Shown here in pieces: positions 16,761-24,590 of a stretch of DNA of 64,000 bases. Position numbers and translations under genes: made by a program. The stretch spans positions 1-64,000 of the forward strand of contig JAADBR010000016.1 in assembly GCA_009995705.1 (NCBI GenBank), read 5' to 3'. Under the pieces are notes generated by a model, which saw only the letters and a program-made list of their open reading frames with translations, was not told the DNA's origin and made no database searches. The stretch is from Microcystis aeruginosa W13-11. Lineage in GTDB: Bacteria; Cyanobacteriota; Cyanobacteriia; Cyanobacteriales; Microcystaceae. Within the stretch, counting starts at the first letter, position 1. Each line of letters starts with the position of its first letter.

Positions 16761-18296
16761 CTATCCAACGGGATAAAATTTGCACTGATTTTGTTTTAGT
16801 CTAGCACTGTGTAAGTAATTACCCATGAAACTTTTGCCAGTTAATCCGAAATCAGCTATCGCCAGAAAAATTAGCTCTTCTTCTCCTAAGTTCACAGATT
16901 GATGCACACACCAACGGGGAATAACAGCAAAAGTACCCGGTTCGACTTCGTTTTCGTATTGATCAACAATAACTTTTCCTTGACCCTGAAGAAACACAAA
17001 TACGGTTTCATGGGCGTGTTTGTGCATTTCATTCGCCTTTCCTGGCTTGACTATAACTAGGCGTGCATCTAAAACTTCTAGATCAAATGGCAGGCGAAAT
17101 ACGTTAAAATCAATATTGAGTTGATCAACCTTATTGTTGTATAAAGCTTCTAAGTTGCTAGCCCTGATTTTTGAAATAAGCTCTTTGCCTTCTTGAACAT
17201 AAGTTAAGCTTTTTTGTTCATTGATTTTTTCGGTCAATCCTCCCAGTCGCAGCCTTTGAAAATCATGGTAAAGTTGTGATGCAAGCCTTAATATTGTTTG
17301 AGAGCATTGGCATTCACCAGATGGATCCGCAAGCCAATCTAACAAGTTCAGAACTTCTTCCCCGTGCTTTTCCCTTTGCATCCCGTATAGCAAAAGTGAA
17401 CTCAATCCGGGTAGTAGTTTTTCCACTGGAACAGTAGATAAGTCTTCCGTCAATCCAATACGCACATCATTGATTTGATGCAATAAAAGTTCCCGTTCCT
17501 GATTAGATAGCTTTTTGCTTTTAATCATTTTAGTGAACAGCGTAACAATCTTGAGTTGGTCTGATGATGTCAAAGATTTATCTAGTGCCAACGCACGTTC
17601 ATACATATTGTCCCAGTAAGCAGCACGTAGATTTAAGGCTTTTAACATTCCTTTCCTTAATTCCAGAACAGCCTGTTCGCTTTCACTGGCTAATTCTTTA
17701 GCAATCTCAACTAAAGTTAAGCTGTGTTCATCCTCCACTTCTGTGTGTAAAGGAAAAAATACATATTGATCCAAGGATAATGATGTATGGTTTTTAATCG
17801 CTTCAATAATGTGTTTGTAGATAAATTTAACCACAGATTCAGTCCCTAAACCTATCGCTCCAACGGCTTCGATTGAACTTCCATTCTGGAGCAGCGACAA
17901 GAACGATTCACGCCAGATTTTTGCTTCAACACAAGGCGTTTGCGTGCTATCTACTCCCATAGCTTCTTGAAAACGCTTGAATAACTGTGGATGAGGAATT
18001 TCCTCTACCCACTCGTCCTTAATACCTAATTTACGGATTGCTTCGATATCTTCATCGTCTAGATGTCCGTTTTCTTCAGCTAAGTTCTTGAGCAGGTGAT
18101 TTCGATGAGTGGGATTTTCTAGCTTTGATATTAATGCTGTTAAATAACGGGGAAACCAGTCACTATAAGCTCCGTATTGACTGGCAAAGTCTTTGAGAAC
18201 TTCATCAGTATGTTGAAATTCTCCTTTTTCTAAAGCCAGTAAATAGGGGTGATTAATTGCTCTATGGCTTAGTGCTTCCTTGATTAAATTTTTCAT
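16761..18296 (-). CDS. Haem-oxygenase-like diiron protein fused to a C-terminal cupin
   Basis: The protein has 511 residues. Residues 1-about 240 are a haem-oxygenase-like (TenA/PqqC/CADD-like, 'iron-containing redox enzyme') all-helical domain. Likely metal ligands are E74 or E75 and H78 (NLAEENGHLDD), E153 (GLGTESVVKF), and H184, D189 and H191 (HTEVEDEH). Residues about 245-350 are helical and unassigned. Residues about 390-490 are a cupin with HKHAHE (H425, H427, H429) and H465 (IPRWCVHQS). HDO enzymes catalyse oxidative C-C cleavage, N-oxygenation or decarboxylation of amino acids and fatty acids. This is the first gene of a tight cassette with a methyltransferase and a 2-oxoglutarate dioxygenase. 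The product is unknown. Confidence 0.82.
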   Translation of the reverse strand: MKNLIKEALSHRAINHPYLLALEKGEFQHTDEVLKDFASQYGAYSDWFPRYLTALISKLENPTHRNHLLKNLAEENGHLDDEDIEAIRKLGIKDEWVEEIPHPQLFKRFQEAMGVDSTQTPCVEAKIWRESFLSLLQNGSSIEAVGAIGLGTESVVKFIYKHIIEAIKNHTSLSLDQYVFFPLHTEVEDEHSLTLVEIAKELASESEQAVLELRKGMLKALNLRAAYWDNMYERALALDKSLTSSDQLKIVTLFTKMIKSKKLSNQERELLLHQINDVRIGLTEDLSTVPVEKLLPGLSSLLLYGMQREKHGEEVLNLLDWLADPSGECQCSQTILRLASQLYHDFQRLRLGGLTEKINEQKSLTYVQEGKELISKIRASNLEALYNNKVDQLNIDFNVFRLPFDLEVLDARLVIVKPGKANEMHKHAHETVFVFLQGQGKVIVDQYENEVEPGTFAVIPRWCVHQSVNLGEEELIFLAIADFGLTGKSFMGNYLHSARLKQNQCKFYPVG

Positions 18297-18342
18297 TTTT
18301 TGTCATTCCCCAATAGCCCTCCTAACCCAGGTGCCATCACAA

Positions 18343-18359
18343 AATTGGCCAATTGTCAA
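18343..18359 (-). promoter_or_regulatory. Palindrome next to a -35-like box upstream of the diiron-cupin cassette
   Basis: On the minus strand TTGACA (18359-18354) touches a perfect 12-bp palindrome AATTGGCCAATT (18343-18354), about 50 bases upstream of the cassette start codon. No good -10 hexamer lies at the expected distance. It may be an operator or chance AT-rich symmetry. Confidence 0.25.
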
Positions 18360-18489
18360 TAGCGTTTGAGATGCGCTCATACTAGGTAAATATAGCCAGC
18401 TGACAGTTTTCTGTCGGGTTATCCCAGAAGCAGTAAGAATAAACCACAAAGGCACAAAGAACACAGAGAGGATGAGAGAGTGTTCTTGT

Positions 18490-18888
18490 TTAAGATTCTC
18501 TAAGATTTTCTCTCTCTAATTCGATTAAATTATCGATTTTTTTTAGCTTGGCATCCCCAGCAAGATAACCGATCCCGCGATGTAAATGTAAGCGAAATTG
18601 TTGAGTTAGAGTTTCTTTATCGGTTCCTAATCCGTCTTGATGACAACGTTGTTTGAGGACAATTAGGAAAATATCGGCCATTTCTCCCCCGAATACTTTC
18701 CAAGATAATTCTACATTGCTATCGGCAGGAATGGGAACGGGAGAGGGGAGACTCGGTTCAGCAAGGGAACGACAAAAAGCCCAACGACAGAGGATATTCC
18801 ATTGGTCAATTTTGGTGTAGCGTTTTAATTTTATTAGGCTATCTTTTGCGGTTTGAGATAGTCGAAAACGTTCGATCGGTGATTCCAT
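18490..18888 (-). CDS. dndE: DNA sulfur modification protein DndE
   Basis: The 132-residue protein begins MESPIERFRLSQTAKDSLIK. It carries the DndE signature set: LKRYTKIDQWNILCRWAFC, then LAEPSLPSPVPIPADSNV, then SWKVFGGE, and FRLHLHRGIGYL near the end. DndE is the small DNA-binding subunit of the DndBCDE phosphorothioation complex and prefers nicked DNA. Here it is alone: 193 bases before the diiron-cupin cassette on the same strand, and about 11 kb from dndD. DndB and DndC are not in the window. The dispersal may be ancestral rearrangement or gene decay of the system; this gene itself looks intact. Confidence 0.88.
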   Translation of the reverse strand: MESPIERFRLSQTAKDSLIKLKRYTKIDQWNILCRWAFCRSLAEPSLPSPVPIPADSNVELSWKVFGGEMADIFLIVLKQRCHQDGLGTDKETLTQQFRLHLHRGIGYLAGDAKLKKIDNLIELERENLRES

Positions 18889-18987
18889 AATCTATGATTT
18901 TACCTCGCTCTGACTGATGATAGAATAGTTATTCATTCTCAATCCTGTTTAATAGGAAAGTGGAAAGTGGGGAGTTTTTTTCAGTGA

Positions 18988-19167
18988 TCAGTAAACAGTA
19001 ACCTGATAACTCGCATCTGATAAATGATAACTGATAACTTTGGCAAACTCTCCTAGCTCTCTATAACCTGAGTATCCTAGCATTGTTCCCAGTATTATTA
19101 CTACTAATACTATCCATAAAGGGTGTCTTTTTCCTTGATCTTTCCGAAAGTCCTTGACTTGTTTCAG
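18988..19167 (-). CDS. Possible small single-pass membrane ORF with no normal start codon
   Basis: On the minus strand an open frame reads KQVKDFRKDQGKRHPLWI, then a hydrophobic run VLVVIILGTMLGYSGYREL, and then sequence made of TGATAAC repeat DNA before TGA at 18988-18990. The basic N-terminus plus one membrane helix looks protein-like. However, the only start before an in-frame TAA is CTG at 19165-19167. Either this is a real small membrane protein whose start codon has mutated, with a tail rewritten by repeat insertion, or a pseudogene. Confidence is low. Confidence 0.3.
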   Translation of the reverse strand: MKQVKDFRKDQGKRHPLWIVLVVIILGTMLGYSGYRELGEFAKVISYHLSDASYQVTVY

Positions 19168-19337
19168 TTTTTATATTAAGCTCAACATATATTTTAAAGC
19201 TTGGCGGTCACTTCTCATTTTACAAAGACAGTGATCGCTTTTACTTTTGATATTCCGATGGGAGAATAAAACAGCCACCCTTGATAAGGGGAGTGTCTGA
19301 CAGTTTTTAACACCTAACTACTTAATAATGGGTTTCC

Positions 19338-19595
19338 TTATTTTTCCAAACGGACCACATACCATTGTAGATAACCCTCCCCACCCAGGTCTAACTCGCA
19401 GTAATTATCGCGCAGATAGAGAGCTTTTTCCTCAAAACTAGAGAATTTCGCCAATTGTCGGGGACAAATCTCCGGTTTTGCGGTGATTAAATCTTTTAAC
19501 TTATCCCGCAACTGGTCGGGAGTCTGGAATTGTTCAGATTGATCGGCCTCGAGGACAAGAAAATAGTCCCCTTGATACATAATAGAATCGGGCAT
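19338..19595 (-). CDS. crr7: Chlororespiratory reduction protein 7 (Crr7-like)
   Basis: This 85-residue soluble protein contains YFLVLEADQ near the start, a central helical segment, ALYLRDNYCELDLGGEGYLQ, and ends WYVVRLEK. The CELD...G.YLQWY.VRLEK ending is how I recognise Crr7 (DUF3571). Plant CRR7 is needed for chloroplast NDH accumulation, and the cyanobacterial homologue is conserved. It is divergent from selO, with 82 bases between the start codons. Symbol by homology to the plant gene. Confidence 0.8.
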   Translation of the reverse strand: MPDSIMYQGDYFLVLEADQSEQFQTPDQLRDKLKDLITAKPEICPRQLAKFSSFEEKALYLRDNYCELDLGGEGYLQWYVVRLEK

Positions 19596-19677
19596 CGCTG
19601 TTTGATAGTCTCAGTAGGAAAATTTTTTGGCTATCTTTATCACTTTAACGCCTCAAAGCTCGATCGACACCATCACT

Positions 19678-21102
19678 ATGACAGACCATCTCACCAATCC
19701 CTTTCTTAGTCTCCCTTACGAAAGCGCCATGCAGGACTTGGGGGACCAATACTACGATCAAGTTGCGGCCGCGGATTTTCCCCGTTATATCCTTCGTTTT
19801 CGCAATGATGCTTTATTACCTTTGGTGGGAATTCAGCCAGAATTAACCTTAGATGAGCATTTTATCGAGGCTTTTGGTAAATTTCAAGCCCTGACCCCCT
19901 TTTTAGCCCTGCGTTACCACGGTTATCAATTTGGCGAGTATAATCCTTTCTTGGGAGATGGTCGCGGTTTTCTCTACGGTCAAGTTAGGGGTATTGATGG
20001 CAAATTATACGATTTTGGTACGAAAGGATCGGGACGGACCCCCTATTCTCGTCATGCGGACGGTAGGTTAACTCTCAAGGGTGGAGTTAGAGAAGTTTTA
20101 GCCGGGGAAGCTTTACGCGGTTTAGGGGTGAATACCTCTCGCTGTCTCAGTTTGGTGGAAACGGGGGAATCCCTGTGGCGTGGTGATGAACCTTCCCCGA
20201 CGCGATCTTCGGTGATGATTCGAGTTAGTAATTCTCATATTCGTTTCGGGACTTTCGAGCGTTTATTTCATATTAAACGTGGCGATTTAATTAAAAGACT
20301 CCTCGATCATGTGATTATTTATTATTATCCTGAAATCGATCCCCAAGATAGCGAACGCTATTTAAAATTTTACGCCGCTTTGATTGAAAGAACCGCTAAA
20401 TTAGCAGCCCAATGGATGGCCGCAGGTTTCTGTCATGGGGTTCTCAATACCGATAATATGTCAATTACTGGGGAAAGTTTTGATTATGGTCCCTACGCTT
20501 TTATTCCTTCCTATAACCCCCAATTTACGGCGGCCTATTTCGACTACGGTGGCCGTTATAGTTATGGCAATCAGCCTTTTATCTGTCGTTTAAATCTAGA
20601 GTTACTGCAATCTCCCCTGTCCATGGTTGTCTCCTTGTTAGAGTTAGATATGGCTTTGGCTAACTATGACCAGCACTACAATTTTTATTATCAAAAAATG
20701 ATGCTGAGAAAGTTAGGTTTTGAGGATATTTTTACTCCCGAATCCGCTTTACTGGTCAGCAAAACTGTAGAAATTCTCCAAGAAACTGGCCTCGGTTATC
20801 ACGAATTTTTCTATCAATTAAGTGAACAATTTAATTACGGTTGGCGAGAAAATAGTTCTCTAATTCTTGAAAATATGGATTTACCGAAAGCTGATTGGCA
20901 ATGTTGGCGAGAATTATATAGTTTGGTCTTAAATCAATTACCCCTAGATTCCTTGGCTAAAATTGGCGATACCCTAACGCATTATAATCCTAAAACCGCT
21001 TTACTTAGACCTCTCATCGAATCGGTTTGGGAAGCAATTACCTATGAAGATGATTGGCAACCTTTCCACGAATTAGTGATAAAACTACAGAATAAACAGT
21101 AA
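19678..21102 (+). CDS. selO: SelO/YdiU-family protein adenylyltransferase (pseudokinase fold)
   Basis: The ATG at 19678 gives 474 residues starting [18 protein letters not shown]. The upstream extension uses only TTG. SelO features include [20 protein letters not shown], the nucleotide loop [38 protein letters not shown], and the metal/ATP region [20 protein letters not shown] (N..D then D). SelO transfers AMP to Ser/Thr/Tyr residues of proteins involved in redox homeostasis. It is slightly shorter than the E. coli protein but complete. It is monocistronic, followed by a repeat element. Confidence 0.93.
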   Translation: MTDHLTNPFLSLPYESAMQDLGDQYYDQVAAADFPRYILRFRNDALLPLVGIQPELTLDEHFIEAFGKFQALTPFLALRYHGYQFGEYNPFLGDGRGFLYGQVRGIDGKLYDFGTKGSGRTPYSRHADGRLTLKGGVREVLAGEALRGLGVNTSRCLSLVETGESLWRGDEPSPTRSSVMIRVSNSHIRFGTFERLFHIKRGDLIKRLLDHVIIYYYPEIDPQDSERYLKFYAALIERTAKLAAQWMAAGFCHGVLNTDNMSITGESFDYGPYAFIPSYNPQFTAAYFDYGGRYSYGNQPFICRLNLELLQSPLSMVVSLLELDMALANYDQHYNFYYQKMMLRKLGFEDIFTPESALLVSKTVEILQETGLGYHEFFYQLSEQFNYGWRENSSLILENMDLPKADWQCWRELYSLVLNQLPLDSLAKIGDTLTHYNPKTALLRPLIESVWEAITYEDDWQPFHELVIKLQNKQ

Positions 21103-21160
21103 TTAAGTAATAAGTAGTAGTGTAAAATTAATTTCTTGGTTAGGAGAGGCAAGAGGTAGT

Positions 21161-21366
21161 TAGGGCTTGCTGAATAAATGTGAAATGTAGGCAAAGTAAG
21201 GGTTTTGGGGCTTTTCTCGCGAAACAGGTGCAAGATTTTGAGAGAATCGTCGTTCAAAACCTCGCGTCTTCATCGGCCCGCGTCCTGTAGGGGCGAAGCA
21301 TTCGGGCAATAACCTATCGGTGAAACCGGAGATTTTTCTAATTGGGAACCTGGCCACCACATCCAC
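21161..21366. repeat. Insertion-element-derived repeat, non-coding
   Basis: This begins TAGGGCTTGCTGAATAAAT, sharing its end with the inverted copy at 12278-12298. It then runs through a region whose six frames contain only unconvincing basic peptides. I recognise this class as the miniature or solo remnants of IS elements abundant in Microcystis. The right boundary is uncertain. Confidence 0.45.
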
Positions 21367-21532
21367 TTACTCATCCTTAAATAAGTTGTTAGTGTCCCCA
21401 TCCTAACAAATCCTGCGGATAACTTGAACACCTTTAATCAGGCGATCGCTTTTCTGAAAAAATAGGGAGAGGCGATCTCCCTCTGATCGGTATAGATTGA
21501 TATAATTATCCTATGTTTATCTGGTCGTCAAA

Positions 21533-21775
21533 ATGTTGCTGAAAATCGTACAAATCGGTGATTCCCAAGCAATTACAATTCCTCAAGCAATCATGGAACA
21601 GTGTGAATTCACAGATGAAGTTGAGGCGATAGTTGATGGTAAAACGATTATTCTGAGTGCTAAAAAGAAGGTGAGGGAAGGTTGGTCTGAGTTATTTGAT
21701 GATGCTCCTCTTGAAGCCGATTTACCGGATTGGTTGGGAGTAGAAAACGAGTTTGAGCGAGAAAATCAATGGTAG
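21533..21775 (+). CDS. mazE: MazE-like antitoxin (AbrB/SpoVT fold)
   Basis: The 80-residue protein begins MLLKIVQIGDSQAITIPQAI, the swapped-hairpin AbrB/MazE DNA-binding motif (IGNS..ITIP type). An acidic C-terminus (DDAPLEADLPDWLGVENEFE) would wrap the toxin. Its stop overlaps the start of the following MazF-like gene by 7 bases, so the pair is translationally coupled. It probably autorepresses its own operon. Confidence 0.88.
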   Translation: MLLKIVQIGDSQAITIPQAIMEQCEFTDEVEAIVDGKTIILSAKKKVREGWSELFDDAPLEADLPDWLGVENEFERENQW

Positions 21776-22089
21776 AAAGATTTGCCATCCTGTTGGTGGC
21801 ACTCGATCCAACTAGGGGGTCTGAACTGCAAAAAACTCGGTCTTGTGTTGTTGTTTCTCCTAGTGAGATTAATATTCGATTAAGAACAGTCGTTATTGCA
21901 CCAATCACCAGTAATGTCAAAAATTACCCAACTAGAATCACAATTGACCAAGAAAATGTGCGAGGTAGTATCGCTTTAGACCAAATTAGGGCGATTGACA
22001 AAATCCGAATTGTTGCCAAAATTGGCAGTCTTGACGAACGATTAGCAATGATAGTGGCTGATCGCCTGGTTGAATTTTTTCACTACTGA
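21769..22089 (+). CDS. mazF: MazF/PemK-family endoribonuclease toxin
   Basis: The 106-residue protein starts MVERFAILLVALDPTRGSEL; the P.RG-E substrate-loop motif is DPTRGSEL. It continues RSCVVVSPSEIN, VVIAPITS, then GSIALDQIRAIDKIRIVAKI near the C-terminus, matching MazF/PemK RNases that cleave mRNA at short sites. It overlaps the antitoxin gene by 7 bases. Both genes appear intact. An IS-like repeat lies upstream and fragment-rich DNA downstream, so the module sits on an accessory island. Confidence 0.9.
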   Translation: MVERFAILLVALDPTRGSELQKTRSCVVVSPSEINIRLRTVVIAPITSNVKNYPTRITIDQENVRGSIALDQIRAIDKIRIVAKIGSLDERLAMIVADRLVEFFHY

Positions 22090-22257
22090 TTGTTACTGAA
22101 TTTATTCGGTTTTAGGATCGCTTTTTTCTAATTTGAGATAGGGCGATCGCTGTTTACCTTCTAACCATTAAGAGTATCAAAATAATAGTAAAATTTTGTA
22201 ACAAAGTGCAGTCATATATAAAAATCTTTGCCAGAATCCCAGAAGGCTTCTGTGATA

Positions 22258-22414
22258 AGTCTCCTTAAAGGAGATTGTTTACAGTAAACTGATCTGGCTA
22301 ACAGGCTTTTGGGCGTAATATAGGGAAAGTTTCTGCCGATCACTCCGTCTGAGCGTAAGATACGCAAAGATTCTTAAACAAATGTGTATTTGGCGTGATA
22401 TGAGGAAAGTTTCC
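22258..22414 (+). repeat. Hairpin and degenerate tandem repeat in a gene-poor spacer
   Basis: GTCTCCTTAAAGGAGAT near 22258-22275 forms a small hairpin. Then TTGGGCGTAATATAGGGAAA (from 22309) and TTTGGCGTGATATGAGGAAA (from 22389) are two diverged copies of a unit about 30 nt long, 80 bases apart, both continuing AGTTTC. Their role is unknown; no CRISPR-like regularity is present. Confidence 0.4.
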
Positions 22415-22458
22415 GTAAAATAGGGGGAACCAATAACACAACTCAAAGGAAAGAGTTT

Positions 22459-22653
22459 ATGACAAGCGGACTTTTTGGAGATGATTTTGTGATCAAAACT
22501 CCTGTTTTAGATGCAACCAGAAACCCAGCATTTTATTTGTTCGATGGGATTATTTAGAGGCTAAAGTAGAGGCAGGTTGCCAGTATTTCCCCCTGTTGAG
22601 AAAACAACCTATGACTGAAACTAGGAGAAGAAACGATGCGATCCAATCTCTAT
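22459..22653 (+). pseudogene. Short broken frame before the DUF29 gene
   Basis: ATG at 22459 opens MTSGLFGDDFVIKTPVLD and stops after 32 codons at 22555. Another frame then continues RWDYLEAKVEAGCQYFPLLR. This looks like a frameshifted remnant of a small protein. I do not recognise the family. Confidence 0.3.
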
Positions 22654-23082
22654 GAAACAGATTTTTATGCTTGGACGTTAGAGCAGTCGAAGTTGCTTAA
22701 GGAGGGTGATTTTAAGCATCTAGATGTTATTAATTTAGTGGAGGAAATTGAGTCTTTGGGAAAACAACAGCGTCAGGAACTTAGAAACCGACTCGGTATC
22801 TTGATCGGACATCTGCTGAAATGGGACTATCAGTCTGAAAAGCGCAGTAAAAGCTGGCGAGTGAGGATTCGTGAGCAACGGCGAGAAATTTGGCAACTCC
22901 TGAAGGAAAACCCTAGCCTCAAGCCCTATTTGATAGAGGCGATCGCCCATGCCCACGAATCTGGCATAGATTTGGTGGTCAAGGAAACACCCTTAAATTA
23001 TGAAGACTTACCCCAAAATTGCCCTTATACATCCGAGCAATTGTTTGATGCTGACTTTCCTACTGATTTGAACCCTGCTTGA
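22636..23082 (+). CDS. DUF29-family protein
   Basis: The 148-residue protein contains the DUF29 pattern YETDFYAWTLEQSKLLKEGD, then INLVEEIESLGKQQRQEL, then IGHLLKWDYQ and SWRVRIREQRREI, ending in a YTSEQLFD-like tail. DUF29 proteins are small, helical, highly multiplied in cyanobacteria and of unknown function. It lies 11 bases before the broken restriction-methylase gene. Confidence 0.9.
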   Translation: MRSNLYETDFYAWTLEQSKLLKEGDFKHLDVINLVEEIESLGKQQRQELRNRLGILIGHLLKWDYQSEKRSKSWRVRIREQRREIWQLLKENPSLKPYLIEAIAHAHESGIDLVVKETPLNYEDLPQNCPYTSEQLFDADFPTDLNPA

Positions 23083-23093
23083 GTTGATCTAAG

Positions 23094-24108
23094 ATGCCAC
23101 TGAATGGCCAACGCGCCCAAAAATATCTCCAGAAGTTTGATTTTGAGTCTCTGTTCATTGAAGAATTGGGCTGGGATACGGTTGGTCTCGCCTTGCGAGC
23201 GCGTTGCGACCGCGTCACGTTACCGTTTGAGGTGGAGGGCGAGTATTTTGATGTGGTTTCTATTACTCAAAAGCGCGGCTTCACTGTATTCAAGTGCATC
23301 ACCCCAGAAATTCCAACCCGTCCGATTCGGGTGAAGCTCGATCGCCAACTGACGGACTACAGCAAATCCCACCTATTGGTGTTTGGGGATGAGGGCAAAA
23401 CTTAACAAATCTGGATGTGGGTACGACAGGAGCCGGGGAAACCGTTGGCACCCAGATTTGAGCAATATCAGGTGGGGCAGGCGGCTGAACGGTTGTTGCA
23501 GAAGTTAGAGGCGTTGGCGATCGCCTTTGCGGAAGAGGAAAAGCTAACCCTGGTGGAAGTCGCCCAGCGAGTCAAAAAAGCTTTTGATGTCGAGAAAGTC
23601 ACCAAGAAATTCTTTACCCGGTTTGAAAAGGAACACGGGAAATTTCTTAAATTTATTCAAGGTATTCAGTCGGAATTTGACCGCACCTGGTATGCGTCGC
23701 TGATGCTCAATCGGCTGATGTTTGTTTATTTCATCCAAAAGAAAAATTTCTTGGATGGGGATATAAATTATTTGCGCTCCGCGGCTCAAACGGTGTCAGG
23801 CAGAATGGGGTACGGATACGTTTCATTCGTTTTATCGACAGTTTTTGCTGAAGCTGTTTCATGAAGGTCTGGGCAAGTCTGATCGCAATCCTGAATTAGA
23901 CAAACTCTTGGGCAAAATTCCCTATCTGAATGGCGGCTTGTTTGAAGTCCACCAGTGGTCGGAAAAGTATGATCGCACCCTGCAAATTCCCGATGCGGCG
24001 TTTGAGCAAGTCTTTAACTTTTTTGATGAGTACGACTGGCATTTAGACGACAGACCGCTTCGCAACCAAAACGAAATTAACCCCGCAGATTGCTGGAATG
24101 CGCGATAA
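23094..24108 (+). pseudogene. Truncated Eco57I-like restriction-modification methylase
   Basis: The N-terminal third of a large type IIG-like enzyme is preserved in pieces. MPLNGQRAQKYLQKFDFESL leads to GDEGKT and an in-frame TAA at 23403. The same frame resumes with QIWMWVRQEPGKPLAPR and runs to FIQKKNFLDGDINYLR. A frameshift near 23780-23860 then leads to KIPYLNGGLFEVHQWSE and FNFFDEYDWHL. The methyltransferase domain (NPPF/Y motif) never appears. An 11-codon in-frame insert (LALRARCDRV...) near 23186-23218 is GC-rich repeat-like DNA. The gene is clearly dead, with a stop, a frameshift and loss of the C-terminal two-thirds. Confidence 0.8.
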
Positions 24109-24199
24109 GTTAGTGCATGACTACAACAAGGTCGATTTAGATTTGACTTGGGAAGTGACTCAATCTAGTATTACCCTTTCTTCCTCAGGAGGAAATTGA
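24083..24199 (+). pseudogene. C-terminal remnant of a HepT-like (DUF86) toxin
   Basis: The frame PQIAGMRDKLVHDYNKVDLD, then LTWEVTQSSI and stop carries the HepT catalytic RX4-6H-type motif, here R...HDY, including GMRDKLVHDY. Only the C-terminal third exists, fused directly behind the restriction-methylase debris. MNT/HepT systems are ribonuclease or AMPylase toxin-antitoxin modules. Confidence 0.65.
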
Positions 24200-24269
24200 C
24201 AATGATAGTTGATCGCATCCTTGCCCACCACCCAAAAACTGATTGGGGCTTCACCGACGAAGAACAAGG

Positions 24270-24365
24270 GCGACCTCATCTATTGGTCAATTAGAGGATG
24301 ATATGGTGATTTAGTTCTGGGTTGGTTCCCATGCAGAGTACGATATGCTGCTTGACCAATTGTAG
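24270..24365 (+). pseudogene. C-terminal remnant of a HigB/RelE-like toxin
   Basis: The frame reads TSSIGQLEDDMVI, then TAG where Trp is expected, then FWVGSHAEYDMLLDQL and stop. The F.VG.HAEYD ending is typical of HigB/RelE-family mRNA interferases. Nothing of the N-terminal part is recognisable. Confidence 0.6.
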
Positions 24366-24370
24366 TGCGA

Positions 24371-24393
24371 TGCCGAAGGCACTGCGTAGCAGT
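24371..24393 (+). repeat. 23-nt dispersed repeat, second copy
   Basis: This is identical over 23 nt to the element in the broken methyltransferase (9211-9233, opposite strand). Here it sits at the junction between the toxin remnant and the PEP-CTERM remnant. Confidence 0.8.
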
Positions 24394-24406
24394 CTGCCAT
24401 CGCCCT

Positions 24407-24511
24407 GTATTTGTTGATAATGGTACGACTCAAGTTCCTGAACCGACCACTTCCGCTTTTATTTATGCAGGATTAATGGGTTTAGGATTGTTAGCGCGTA
24501 GAGCTAAGTAA
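24407..24511 (+). pseudogene. C-terminal sorting tail of a lost PEP-CTERM protein
   Basis: The frame reads VFVDNGTTQVPEPTTSAF, then IYAGLMGLGLLARRAK and stop. VPEPTT, a hydrophobic helix and RR is the PEP-CTERM exosortase signal. No secreted-protein body precedes it, since the 23-nt repeat and toxin debris abut. Only the tail of the gene survives, with its terminator downstream. Confidence 0.75.
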
Positions 24512-24543
24512 GTAAATTGTCAGTTTTATCTTTTTTATTTCAC

Positions 24544-24575
24544 CGCCTACTCCACGAAGAAGTAGGTGCTTTTTA
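24544..24575 (+). terminator. Rho-independent terminator after the PEP-CTERM remnant
   Basis: CCTACT (24546-24551) pairs with AGTAGG (24561-24566) and is followed by GCTTTTTAT. It probably terminated the lost PEP-CTERM gene and now also separates it from the convergent coiled-coil gene. Confidence 0.55.
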
Positions 24576-24590
24576 TGGGAAAATTTTTTC

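Noticed and set aside
22309-22414. CRISPR-like array
   Set aside because: Only two degenerate copies with unequal surroundings, and no regular spacing.
24371-24393. CRISPR repeat
   Set aside because: Only two copies, 15 kb apart and in opposite orientation, with no spacer array; no cas gene is in the window.
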